Assembly (NCBI GenBank): GCA_002471185.1
Contig: DKPL01000049.1
Span: 330 to 11,843, forward strand
Direction of reading: 5' to 3'
Length of the DNA: 11,514 bases
Source of the DNA: Bacteroides sp. UBA7335
GTDB lineage: Bacteria; Bacteroidota; Bacteroidia; Bacteroidales; Bacteroidaceae
Position 1 is the first letter of the stretch. Each line of letters starts with the position of its first letter. The position numbers were made by a program, and so were the translations under genes. The notes under the pieces were generated by a model that did no database searches, had not been told where the DNA came from, and saw only the letters and a program-made list of their open reading frames with translations. Below are positions 1 to 7,087 of the stretch, piece after piece.

Positions 1-825
1 TTATGGCATACTACTTTTCAGCTATCATCCTATGTGCCAGCTAGCAATCACTTGGTGCTAACTATCCACGATATGAACTTCTTGTATGAGAAGAGAAGAT
101 CGAAACACCCCAAATATATCAAACGTCTGCAACGCCTTATTGATAAGGCCGATTATATCGTAACGATTTCTGAGACAACTCGCAAAGATATCGAAAAGTA
201 CATGGACATCAAAGGAAAGCCTATTGAGGTAATTTACAATGGATGTAACATCTACTCGGGAGATGTTGAAAAGCCTAAAGTAGCTCCTCAAAAGCCATTT
301 TTATTTACTATAGGAACTGTACTACCAAAGAAAAACTTTCATGTTTTACCCTGTCTCTTAGCTAACAATGATTATGAGCTTATCATTGCAGGTATACGTT
401 CGGAGTACGAAGACACCATTATGAAAGAAGCCATTCGCTTTGGTGTTAGTGACCGCGTAAAAATTATAGGTACCATTTCTGAAGCTCAGAAGCATTGGTA
501 CCTGCAAAACTGTGCTGCGTTTCTCTTTCCCTCGGTTGCCGAAGGATTTGGGTTGCCTGTTATTGAAGCAATGTATCATCAAAAACCGATATTCCTGTCC
601 GACCACACTTGTTTGCCTGAAATCGGTAGCAAGTATGCCTACTATTTCAACTCCGAATTTGATGAAGACGAGATGCAAAAAGAGTTTAAAGCCGGAATGG
701 ACAACTTTAAAAATGGCGGTATAGACAAAGAAGAAATGAGAAACCACGCCTTGCACTTCTCGTGGGAAACTGCTGCTAAACAGTATTGGACTATCTACGA
801 AAAGCTATTAAAAAAGCAAAATTAA
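1..825 (+). CDS. GT4-family glycosyltransferase (5' end outside window)
   Basis: Retaining GT-B glycosyltransferase of family GT4, which moves a sugar from a nucleotide-sugar donor to a growing glycan, probably lipooligosaccharide or a surface polysaccharide at the cytoplasmic face of the inner membrane. The frame is open from base 1 and reads LWHTTFQLSSY, typical inner GT4 sequence, so the gene begins upstream and a GTG at 34 is not its start. 274 codons are visible. Seen: a TIHD segment (codons 31-34), a VIYNGC segment before the interdomain linker, a TIGT..PKKN segment opening the donor-binding domain, and the EX7E donor-binding motif (AEGFGLPVIEAMY, glutamates at codons 181 and 189). It resembles the GT4 gene at 2902-4029 in these blocks. 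It converges with the minus-strand gene ending at 847, 21 bp away, with no convincing terminator between them. The family is clear; donor and acceptor sugars cannot be read from sequence. Confidence 0.9.
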   Translation, partial: LWHTTFQLSSYVPASNHLVLTIHDMNFLYEKRRSKHPKYIKRLQRLIDKADYIVTISETTRKDIEKYMDIKGKPIEVIYNGCNIYSGDVEKPKVAPQKPFLFTIGTVLPKKNFHVLPCLLANNDYELIIAGIRSEYEDTIMKEAIRFGVSDRVKIIGTISEAQKHWYLQNCAAFLFPSVAEGFGLPVIEAMYHQKPIFLSDHTCLPEIGSKYAYYFNSEFDEDEMQKEFKAGMDNFKNGGIDKEEMRNHALHFSWETAAKQYWTIYEKLLKKQN

Positions 826-846
826 GAGTGGGTTAGCTTTTCAGCC

Positions 847-2781
847 TTATTTCTCCACCGTCAGTTTATCACCATTCATACGTTCCATATATTGCTGAAT
901 GATTGCTTTGAGTTCACGCTCTAATTGAGCTTGTTGAGGCAGTGTACCCACTAAGTTATTTTTCAGCAATCGGTCTTTCTTAAAATCATAAACCGCTATA
1001 ACCTTATCGCCATCAAACTGCAACATATAGTCGCCTTTGAAGTATTGATAGATGCCATTATTATGATTTACCGCAAAGCGTTGATTGGCGGGAGTATTCA
1101 ACAAGTCATTGCCAAAAGCCACATAGGGACGATCGCACCCAAGATACCCCAACACGGTAGGCATGATATCTATTTGCTGAGCAATAGTTTGCTCCCTACC
1201 CTGCAAGTCACCATCCGGAGTATAGAAGATAACGGGAACAGCATAACGCCCTGCATCTGTTAGATACTCGGCATGGTTGGATTGATTGGTATGATCGGCT
1301 GTAATGACAAACAATGTATTGTTGAACCAAGGCTGACGAGAAGCTGTGTCAAAAAAGCGTCTTAAAGCATTGTCGGAGTATAGCACGCATTTGTGTATCT
1401 CTAGTGGTCCTTCGGCAAATACATCTTTATATCGGGCAGGTATATTAAAAGGATGATGAGAAGATGCCGTAAATATACCTACCGAGAAAGGTTCGGGAAA
1501 AGTTGAGATTTTATCAGCGAAGAACTGTAGAAACTCTTCGTCCCAAATAGCCCATTTACCATCAAAGTCGGCATCGTTATTATAATCTTCGCGTCCATAA
1601 TATTCGGGGTAACCTACTGCACGAGCATAAGCCTGGAAGCCCATTGAACCATTGTTGGCTCCATGAAAGAAGGCCGTGTGGTAGCCTTTGCTTTTCAACT
1701 CACTACCTATGCCGCTAAGTTTATTGAGCGAAGCGGGTGTCAGAAAGAAGGGCTCGATGAAGCGAGGGATGCTTGATAAAACAGAAGGCAAGCCATCGAT
1801 GCTTTGCTGCCCATTGGCAAAGCTATATTCAAAAGTCAGGCTATGATTAATAAGCGAATCTAGAAAAGGGGTATATCCTTTGTAAGTACCATGGTCCAGA
1901 TCTTTATTTAGTTCACCAATGTACTCTTTTCCAAAGCTCTCGAGTACCAATACCACCACATTTTTATTGCGAAATGCCACGCTATCAGCAGGAGTATGCA
2001 CAGGCGAATAGATGGCTTCCATTATGGCTTCATCCTCAAAGTAAGCAGGAACTTTGAATGGTTTCTTACCAAAAGTGCGATAAATAGAGAATGGAGTATT
2101 GAGCACGATAGCTGTTTCGGTTGGTCGATTTACATACTGATTGGCATTGCTGATGGTTATGGGGCGAACATCGCGACCAATCCCGCCGCGCATACCAAAA
2201 ATAAAAATGGGTACACACATCAATAAAGCCACAAGATAAGTGATATAGTAGGGCAACAGAGAATGGCGGGTCTCAATACGTGGTGTGCGATAAAACTTAT
2301 AGAGTGCATAAGCAAAAAGCAATCCGATAAGTACTAAATACCAGTGACGCACCATCTCTACCCCAAAGATGCTTAGAAGATTGTCTTCGTTGGCAAACTG
2401 ACTAAACACAGAGGCGGTAGTGCGGCGACCCGAATATTGAAAATAGACGGTATCTCCTAAGTTCATCCAGATGATAAGCGTGTTGCTTACCACAAAAATC
2501 CACTTCACAATGGTCTGATAGATAGGGTGTTCTTTGTAATGAAGCGGAAAAAGAGCCAAGACTAAATACAGAATGTTGGTATAAAAAATGGCAGAAGTAT
2601 CGAATACCAATCCACCACGAAACATCTCGAGGCAATGGGCAAAAGTAAGTTCGGGATAATAAGAACTGTTGACGGCAATAAACAGCACTCGGCATAGCAT
2701 GAAGCATACAAATACCATAAGTAGATTAACCACCACCGATAAAGGACCCGAAAGCAGAGACTTGAAACGAGAAGTATTCAT
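847..2781 (-). CDS. LTA synthase-like membrane sulfatase-fold protein
   Basis: Predicted inner-membrane enzyme of the LtaS/alkaline-phosphatase superfamily, 644 residues from the chosen start. Five hydrophobic segments (about residues 11-33, 55-80, 90-108, 148-165, 178-200) precede a large periplasmic domain. Catalytic features are visible: VLES (metal-binding Glu281), GQQSIDG with a probable Ser327 nucleophile where LtaS has Thr, FFHG (His373), SSHHPFN (His442/443) and TADHTN (metal-binding Asp496/His497). Family members transfer phosphoglycerol or similar phospho-head groups onto glycans. Gram-negative Bacteroidetes make no lipoteichoic acid, so the likely role is decorating a surface glycan or lipid (inference). 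An in-frame ATG at 2850 would add 23 residues, but a TAnnTTTG promoter box lies downstream of it at 2824-2817, so ATG 2781 is preferred. It diverges from the GT4 gene at 2902 and converges with the one ending at 825. The family is clear; the substrate is unknown. Confidence 0.87.
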   Translation of the reverse strand: MNTSRFKSLLSGPLSVVVNLLMVFVCFMLCRVLFIAVNSSYYPELTFAHCLEMFRGGLVFDTSAIFYTNILYLVLALFPLHYKEHPIYQTIVKWIFVVSNTLIIWMNLGDTVYFQYSGRRTTASVFSQFANEDNLLSIFGVEMVRHWYLVLIGLLFAYALYKFYRTPRIETRHSLLPYYITYLVALLMCVPIFIFGMRGGIGRDVRPITISNANQYVNRPTETAIVLNTPFSIYRTFGKKPFKVPAYFEDEAIMEAIYSPVHTPADSVAFRNKNVVVLVLESFGKEYIGELNKDLDHGTYKGYTPFLDSLINHSLTFEYSFANGQQSIDGLPSVLSSIPRFIEPFFLTPASLNKLSGIGSELKSKGYHTAFFHGANNGSMGFQAYARAVGYPEYYGREDYNNDADFDGKWAIWDEEFLQFFADKISTFPEPFSVGIFTASSHHPFNIPARYKDVFAEGPLEIHKCVLYSDNALRRFFDTASRQPWFNNTLFVITADHTNQSNHAEYLTDAGRYAVPVIFYTPDGDLQGREQTIAQQIDIMPTVLGYLGCDRPYVAFGNDLLNTPANQRFAVNHNNGIYQYFKGDYMLQFDGDKVIAVYDFKKDRLLKNNLVGTLPQQAQLERELKAIIQQYMERMNGDKLTVEK

Positions 2782-2816
2782 TACAGATTGGCTTAGCGTT
2801 ATATTGATTTTGAGAG

Positions 2817-2824
2817 CAAAAGTA
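2817..2824 (-). promoter_or_regulatory. Bacteroidetes -7 promoter box for the LTA synthase-like gene
   Basis: Read on the minus strand this is TACTTTTG, an exact match to the Bacteroidetes -7 consensus TAnnTTTG, 35 bp upstream of the ATG at 2781. No good TTTG -33 element is seen 19-21 bp further up. Its position, downstream of the alternative ATG at 2850, decides the start chosen for the gene. Confidence 0.55.
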
Positions 2825-2867
2825 GCAATAAAACAGTGACTATAAATCATAGATGACTATTTCTTTC

Positions 2868-2875
2868 TATATTTG
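2868..2875 (+). promoter_or_regulatory. Bacteroidetes -7 promoter box for the second GT4 gene
   Basis: TATATTTG matches TAnnTTTG exactly and ends 26 bp before the ATG at 2902. No clear -33 element is visible. An AAGG just before the start codon may serve as a weak ribosome binding site. Together with the box at 2817-2824 on the other strand, it makes 2782-2901 a divergent promoter region. Confidence 0.55.
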
Positions 2876-2901
2876 CCTTATATTCAAATAGAGTGTAAGG
2901 C

Positions 2902-4029
2902 ATGAAAATAGGATTCGACGCAAAAAGAGCTGCTCAAAATAAAACGGGATTAGGCAATTATAGCAGATTTGTCATTGAGGGATTGAGTCAATATTATCCC
3001 GATAACGAATATTTGCTCTATGTGCCCAAACCTAAGCGTAGCACGCTGTTAGGTCACTTGGCCGAGCAGCACAACTGTCAGCTAGTATCTCCCGATAGCT
3101 TTATTTGGAAAAAGCTGCCCTCGCTGTGGCGTATATCGGGCATCAATAGTCAGATAAAGAGAGAGGCTCCAATGATCTTTCATGGATTGAGCAACGAGCT
3201 TCCCAACGGCATTGAGCAGGTAAAAGAGGTGAAGACAGTAGTTACCATTCACGATTTAATCTTTCTACACTACCCTGAATTCTACAAACCGATAGATCGT
3301 AAGATATATAACTACAAGTTCAAACGTGCTTGTCAGGTTGCCGACTGTGTGATTGCGGTGAGCGAGTGTACCAAGCGCGACATTGTAGACTACTTTCACA
3401 TTGTGGAAGATAAGGTAAAAGTAGTGTATCAAGGATGCGACAAAAGCTTTCGGAGTATTGCAACAGACGAAGCAAAGCTTGAGGCTAAGCAACAATATAA
3501 CCTACCCGATAAATACTTGCTTTATGTAGGAAGCATAGAGCAGCGAAAAAACTTGATGCTTATTGTAAAGGCCATGAAGCAGATGAAGTGTGATTTACCT
3601 TTGATTGCAGTGGGCAAACATACACCTTATGCCGATGAGGTACAGCGGTACATTGACCATAACGGACTTTCTAACCGAGTGAGGATGTTGCACAATGTTT
3701 CGTTTAAGCATTTTCCGGCTATCTATCAGATGGCTTCAATGTTTATTTATCCTAGTTTTTTCGAAGGATTTGGCATTCCCATTCTTGAGGCATTATACAG
3801 TAGAGTACCTGTGATTGGTGCCACAGGCTCGTGTTTAGAAGAAGCCGGAGGTCCTAACTCCATTTACATCAATCCTACCTGCCCCAATGAGTTGGCCGAT
3901 GCCATAGACCGCATCGATCAAAACGAAACACTTCGCCAACAAATGGTTGACAATGGAGTGATGTATGCCAAAAACTTTGAGCAAGATAAGTTGACTCATC
4001 AAATGATGGCACTTTATCAATCTTTGTAG
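2902..4029 (+). CDS. GT4-family glycosyltransferase
   Basis: Complete 375-residue glycosyltransferase of GT-B fold, family GT4, a normal full length. The N-terminus MKIGFDAKRAAQNKTGLGNYSR is the typical acceptor-domain opening with a Gly-rich GLGNYSR loop. TIHDLIFLHYPEF follows, then VSECTKRDI, VVYQGCD, the start of the donor domain (YVGSIEQRKN) and the EX7E donor-binding motif in FFEGFGIPILEALY (Glu288 and Glu296). There is no signal peptide or membrane segment, so it should act in the cytoplasm or at the membrane surface. It shares the TIHD, SExTxxDI, V.Y.GC and EGFG.P blocks with the truncated GT4 gene at 1-825, so the two are probably paralogues acting in one glycan pathway. Its promoter box is at 2868-2875. 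It converges with the decayed remnant at 4057-4390. Linkage and sugar are unknown. Confidence 0.92.
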   Translation: MKIGFDAKRAAQNKTGLGNYSRFVIEGLSQYYPDNEYLLYVPKPKRSTLLGHLAEQHNCQLVSPDSFIWKKLPSLWRISGINSQIKREAPMIFHGLSNELPNGIEQVKEVKTVVTIHDLIFLHYPEFYKPIDRKIYNYKFKRACQVADCVIAVSECTKRDIVDYFHIVEDKVKVVYQGCDKSFRSIATDEAKLEAKQQYNLPDKYLLYVGSIEQRKNLMLIVKAMKQMKCDLPLIAVGKHTPYADEVQRYIDHNGLSNRVRMLHNVSFKHFPAIYQMASMFIYPSFFEGFGIPILEALYSRVPVIGATGSCLEEAGGPNSIYINPTCPNELADAIDRIDQNETLRQQMVDNGVMYAKNFEQDKLTHQMMALYQSL

Positions 4030-4056
4030 TCGGGTTTTCTTTCAACATAGTGATCG

Positions 4057-4390
4057 TTAGCAACGAGTTGTCCCTCCATAAACCAGGTTTCGTAAGTATG
4101 CGCGATTATCGCCAAATACATACTTCCATTTATAATGAAGTGGGAAATACCGAATATACTCGTACAAGTCGAAGAAGTAAACCAACTTGTGACCTTTCAG
4201 TTTATACCCAACAATGCTTTTTGCAGCGACTAAAAGAAAGTGTATAGCTGTTTAACAGCTTGCAGTAGTAGCCGGCTCTTTCTTGAATGCATTTTTTGTC
4301 GAGACGCTTTTCAAGTTGTTGCAAGACATCTTCACGAAGCATTCTATAAATAACATGAGGTAGCAAATAAGTGTGGAGTAGGTTAAGTTG
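4057..4390 (-). pseudogene. Frameshifted C-terminal remnant of an unidentified gene
   Basis: Read on the minus strand, codons from 4390 down to 4238 give protein-like sequence including LLPHVIYRMLREDVLQQLEK. The frame then meets a stop at 4202-4204. Skipping one base in the T-rich run at 4231-4240 restores a second open stretch from 4236 to a TAA at 4057-4059, with segments such as VAAKSIVGYKLKGH and YIRYFPLHYKWKYVFGD. Together they make about 110 codons of natural-looking, aromatic- and Lys-rich sequence. No N-terminal half exists: going upstream, the frame runs into the acyltransferase gene and meets a TAG there without any ATG. The remnant begins within a few bases of the acyltransferase stop, which suggests a deletion fused the two. 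I do not recognise the family with certainty; the C-terminus of a glycan-biosynthesis enzyme of this locus is a guess. A sequencing error could explain the frameshift but not the missing N-terminus. Confidence 0.6.
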
Positions 4391-4394
4391 CCCT

Positions 4395-5312
4395 TTACTT
4401 CTTTTTCCTTTCTAGATACTGTTCATAAGTGCGTTTCCAGCGGTTATGACTCCAAAGCCAGTATTGCGGTTCGCGACAGATGGTTTCTTCTAACCGCTTG
4501 GCATAGTCCACTGTTAGCTCATAGTTCTCGTATGTTTTAGGCTCATCGGTCATCAACACAAACTCGGCATGATAGTAGCCACGCTTCACACGCTTTACGT
4601 CGATGTAGAATACTGCTGCATCGGTTAGTTTAGCCATATTCTCAGCCCCCACAAAGAAGGAGGTTTTGTGATGCAGAAAGTCTGTCCACATATTTATAAA
4701 GTCCCAATTGGGCGATTGATCTGAAATAAAGCCAATTACAAAGCGTTTGTTTTGACGTGTAGCTCTAACCAAAGTGCGCAAAGCAGAAAACATCTCAATG
4801 TTATTCGCCCTAAAGCGATGACGAGAGTAAAGGAAAAGTTTATCAATAACCGGATTCTCTAGTTGATGATAGATTTGGCCAAGCAATAAATCTTCGTCAT
4901 TGTCAAGATGCAACGGAATAGAAGAGATCCACTCCCAATTGCAGTAGTGCCCCAGATATAGCACACACGATTTTTTCTTACTCTCTTGATTGAGTACATC
5001 AATTCCACCCATTGTCATTCGGCGGCGCATCTCCTTCTCGCTCATCGAAAACATCTTCACGGTTTCGGCTACATAGTCGCAGAAGAAACGGTAGAATTTA
5101 CGCTCTATTTCAATCAGCTCAGTAACTTGTTTATCGGGGAATGCCTCTTTTAGATTTTTGCGAACAACTTTGCGACGATAGCCTATCACATGATAAATAA
5201 GCGGGAAGGTTAAATCGGAAAATAGGTAAAGTACCTGAAGAGGCAATAAAGAGATAACATACCAAAGTGCAAATATAATATAGTACAGAACAGTATTTAA
5301 GAACTTCTTCAT
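4395..5312 (-). CDS. Lysophospholipid / lipid A-type acyltransferase (LpxL/HtrB family)
   Basis: 305-residue acyltransferase of the LpxL/HtrB family, which transfers a fatty acyl chain from acyl-ACP to a lipid A precursor at the inner membrane. Seen: an N-terminal hydrophobic stretch (about 5-40) for membrane anchoring, a GYRRKVVRKNLKEAFP block, and the catalytic HX4E motif in LGHYCNWEW (His122, Glu127). FISDQSPNWD and DFLHHKTSFFVGAENMAK follow at the position of the second conserved family block, and the end has WLWSHNRWKR. Length is normal. It is the third gene of a leftward operon, 15 bp after the heptosyltransferase stop. The pairing with a GT9 heptosyltransferase supports a lipid A role, probably addition of the secondary acyl chain (inference). 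Aminolipid synthesis, also encoded by related acyltransferases in Bacteroidetes, is the main alternative. A decayed remnant follows directly downstream. Confidence 0.88.
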   Translation of the reverse strand: MKKFLNTVLYYIIFALWYVISLLPLQVLYLFSDLTFPLIYHVIGYRRKVVRKNLKEAFPDKQVTELIEIERKFYRFFCDYVAETVKMFSMSEKEMRRRMTMGGIDVLNQESKKKSCVLYLGHYCNWEWISSIPLHLDNDEDLLLGQIYHQLENPVIDKLFLYSRHRFRANNIEMFSALRTLVRATRQNKRFVIGFISDQSPNWDFINMWTDFLHHKTSFFVGAENMAKLTDAAVFYIDVKRVKRGYYHAEFVLMTDEPKTYENYELTVDYAKRLEETICREPQYWLWSHNRWKRTYEQYLERKKK

Positions 5313-5327
5313 CTGTCAATCAATCAT

Positions 5328-6365
5328 TCATTTTGTTAGTATCGTCTCCAACTTATCAATCAGTTGAGACGGAGTTATTTGACGTAGACACTCATAGTTG
5401 TCTCGGTAGCAAGGTTTTTGCCCAAACACCGAGCAAGGGCGACAGGGTAAATCAAGTTGCACTGCATTGCTGGTTTGTTGATTCCACCCCATAAATCCGG
5501 CATGCGGATGAGTAGCTCCCCATACCGACACTACCGGAGTATTCACCAACGAGGCTAAGTGCATATTGGCTGAGTCCATAGATAGCATCACGTCAAGGTG
5601 ACTAATTAGGTTGAGCTCGAGCTCCATATTGAGTTTACCGATAAGCGAAACAACCGTAGGATATTTGGCAATCCATCCATCAAAAACCGCTTTTTCTTTG
5701 GCTCCACCACCAAACAGAAACACACGTACATCGTTTCTACCGGCAAAGTGTGCTACTACCTGTTCTTGAAGTTCGATGGGGTAAATCTTTCCATCATGTT
5801 TGGCAAAAGGAGCTATGCCTATCCACTTCGTACCGGCTGCTTTGCTCCCTACTATGGGGGCAATGAGCGAAGCATCTGCTTCACCTTCAGGGTAAATAGA
5901 GGTAAACTGAATGTTTAGTGGAAAGCCCAGTTGGCCCATGACATCGGCATAGCGATGAAACGAGCTTTTTTGAGGTTGAAAGCATTTATTGTCTTTTCGC
6001 ACCAGTGCCTTTTTGCCCGAACGTCCTTTGTCGATGTGTGCAGTGGGAATGCCACTGAGTGCAAAACGCAAGCGCAACAGCTTGGTGCGCAACACATCGT
6101 GCAAGTCGGCTACATAGTCGAAGTGCATAGCAGCCAGTTCAGAGTAGAGTTTATGCAAGCCGAGTAACCCTTTGTGACGATCGGTGGCATAAAAGCTCAC
6201 AAAATCGACATTAGCGGGCATATTTCTGAACAACGGTTCGAAAGCCGAGCGACTGAGCATAGTGAATTGGTGCTGTGGATACTGTGTAGCCAGTGAGTAA
6301 ATCACCGGCACCGTCATAGCCACATCACCAAGTGCAGAAAAACGAATAAGAAGAATGCGAGCCAT
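5328..6365 (-). CDS. GT9-family heptosyltransferase (ADP-heptose:LPS type)
   Basis: 345-residue GT-B glycosyltransferase of family GT9. Members add heptose, or sometimes another sugar, to the inner core of lipopolysaccharide in the cytoplasm. Motifs seen: the N-terminal ILLIRFSALGDVAMTVP with the family's catalytic-base Asp at 14, an IGIAPFAKHDGKIYP segment before the donor site, LFGGGAKE, LIGKLNMELELNLI, and SMDSANMHLASLVNTPVVSVWG (Asp264, His269) which binds the nucleotide-sugar. A C-terminal cysteine cluster, CRPCSVFGQKPC plus another Cys near 326, is common in Bacteroidetes members. Its ATG overlaps the stop of the DUF4254 gene in a TAATG arrangement, so translation is probably coupled. 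The acyltransferase follows 15 bp downstream. GT9 membership is secure; heptose as substrate is inferred from the family. Confidence 0.92.
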   Translation of the reverse strand: MARILLIRFSALGDVAMTVPVIYSLATQYPQHQFTMLSRSAFEPLFRNMPANVDFVSFYATDRHKGLLGLHKLYSELAAMHFDYVADLHDVLRTKLLRLRFALSGIPTAHIDKGRSGKKALVRKDNKCFQPQKSSFHRYADVMGQLGFPLNIQFTSIYPEGEADASLIAPIVGSKAAGTKWIGIAPFAKHDGKIYPIELQEQVVAHFAGRNDVRVFLFGGGAKEKAVFDGWIAKYPTVVSLIGKLNMELELNLISHLDVMLSMDSANMHLASLVNTPVVSVWGATHPHAGFMGWNQQTSNAVQLDLPCRPCSVFGQKPCYRDNYECLRQITPSQLIDKLETILTK

Positions 6366-6970
6366 TACTTCTTTGCATAAAGCACCGGATTAAGAGCCGG
6401 GTCATTATACATCTTCATTTGTTTATAAACCTTCATGTACTTCTTGCCTTCTTGAATATCGCCAAGCAGCTGGTCGATGGCAGTAGATAAGTCTTTCTTT
6501 TGCTCAAGCAGAATGGCAAGCTTCTTTTCGCATTGCTCGTGATGCTCGGGAGTCACATCGGTACGTTCTACTTCGCGCTCCATGTGGTAAATCTTCAACG
6601 CAAGAATAGACAAACGGTCGATAGCCCATGCCGGACTTTCGGTGTTGATTGTGGCATGATCTTGCACAATAACATCTTTATACTGATCAAGAAAGTAGCT
6701 ATCAATAAGCTCCACAAGGTCTGTACGGTCTTGATTGGACTTATCAATGCGACGTTTCAAGGTCAAAGCCTCTACAGGGTCTATGTTGGGATCGCGGATG
6801 ATATCTTCGAAATGCCATTGTACGGCATCAATCCAGTTCTTCAGATATAGATAATACTCTATTGTCTTAAGTTCGTAAGGGTTGTTCATCGCAGCATCTA
6901 CGCTGTCGGTAATGTGGTAATCGTTGGTTGATTTCCAGAAAATATCATTGCTTAGGTTACTAAATGTCAT
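6365..6970 (-). CDS. DUF4254 domain protein
   Basis: 201-residue protein recognised as DUF4254, a family typical of Bacteroidetes with no established function known to me. It is predicted soluble, with no signal peptide or membrane segment. The sequence is rich in charged and aromatic residues and looks mostly helical. Notable stretches are ELKTIEYYLYLKNWIDAVQWHFEDIIRDPN (residues about 33-62) and SPAWAIDRLSILALKIYHMERE (about 113-134), with a helical Lys/Glu-rich segment near 140-180. It is the first gene of the operon, ends in TAATG overlapping the heptosyltransferase start, and is driven by the promoter at 7003-7033. The tight coupling suggests it works with the heptosyltransferase in core or lipid A assembly (inference). 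ATG 6970 is the first start after the promoter. Confidence 0.85.
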   Translation of the reverse strand: MTFSNLSNDIFWKSTNDYHITDSVDAAMNNPYELKTIEYYLYLKNWIDAVQWHFEDIIRDPNIDPVEALTLKRRIDKSNQDRTDLVELIDSYFLDQYKDVIVQDHATINTESPAWAIDRLSILALKIYHMEREVERTDVTPEHHEQCEKKLAILLEQKKDLSTAIDQLLGDIQEGKKYMKVYKQMKMYNDPALNPVLYAKK

Positions 6971-7002
6971 AATCTCAATGCGTTAATAAATGTACTATAA
7001 CA

Positions 7003-7033
7003 CAAAGCTAAAGATTATTTTCGATACGAACAA
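7003..7033 (-). promoter_or_regulatory. Promoter of the DUF4254-GT9-acyltransferase operon
   Basis: On the minus strand, TTG at 7033-7031, a 20-bp spacer and TAGCTTTG at 7010-7003 match the Bacteroidetes -33/-7 promoter arrangement (TTG, about 20 bp, TAnnTTTG). The -7 box ends 32 bp before the ATG at 6970, leaving a short leader. This is one of the best-spaced promoters in the window. Confidence 0.65.
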
Positions 7034-7055
7034 CCCTTTGTGACTTTTTTTACAC

Positions 7056-7063
7056 TACCTTTG
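7056..7063 (+). promoter_or_regulatory. -7 promoter box for pdxB
   Basis: TACCTTTG is an exact TAnnTTTG match ending 24 bp before the ATG at 7088. A TTTG lies at 7037-7040 but only 15 bp upstream, closer than the usual 19-21 bp, so the -33 element is uncertain. The box lies inside the extension that a GTG start at 7040 would imply, which argues against that start. Confidence 0.5.
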
Positions 7064-7087
7064 CTTGTATCAATAGCCAGTTTGTTT

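Noticed and set aside
34..36. GTG as the start of the first glycosyltransferase
   Set aside because: The same frame is open to base 1 and encodes typical GT4 sequence before this codon, so the gene simply begins outside the window.
358..756. Antisense ORF of 132 codons within the first glycosyltransferase
   Set aside because: It is a shadow of a well-supported GT4 gene, with no recognisable motif or start signal.
799..842. 9-bp inverted repeat GAAAAGCTA / TAGCTTTTC at the convergent gene ends
   Set aside because: The loop is 26 bases, the stem is AT-rich, one arm is inside the coding sequence and the only T-run is part of the stem, so it is a poor terminator.
4050..4247. 65-codon plus-strand ORF
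   Set aside because: It lies opposite the decayed minus-strand remnant, whose two-frame reading is far more protein-like; no promoter or domain supports the plus-strand frame.
7040..7087. N-terminal extension of PdxB from a GTG
   Set aside because: The extension includes a TAnnTTTG promoter box at 7056-7063, and the conserved domain begins at the ATG at 7088.
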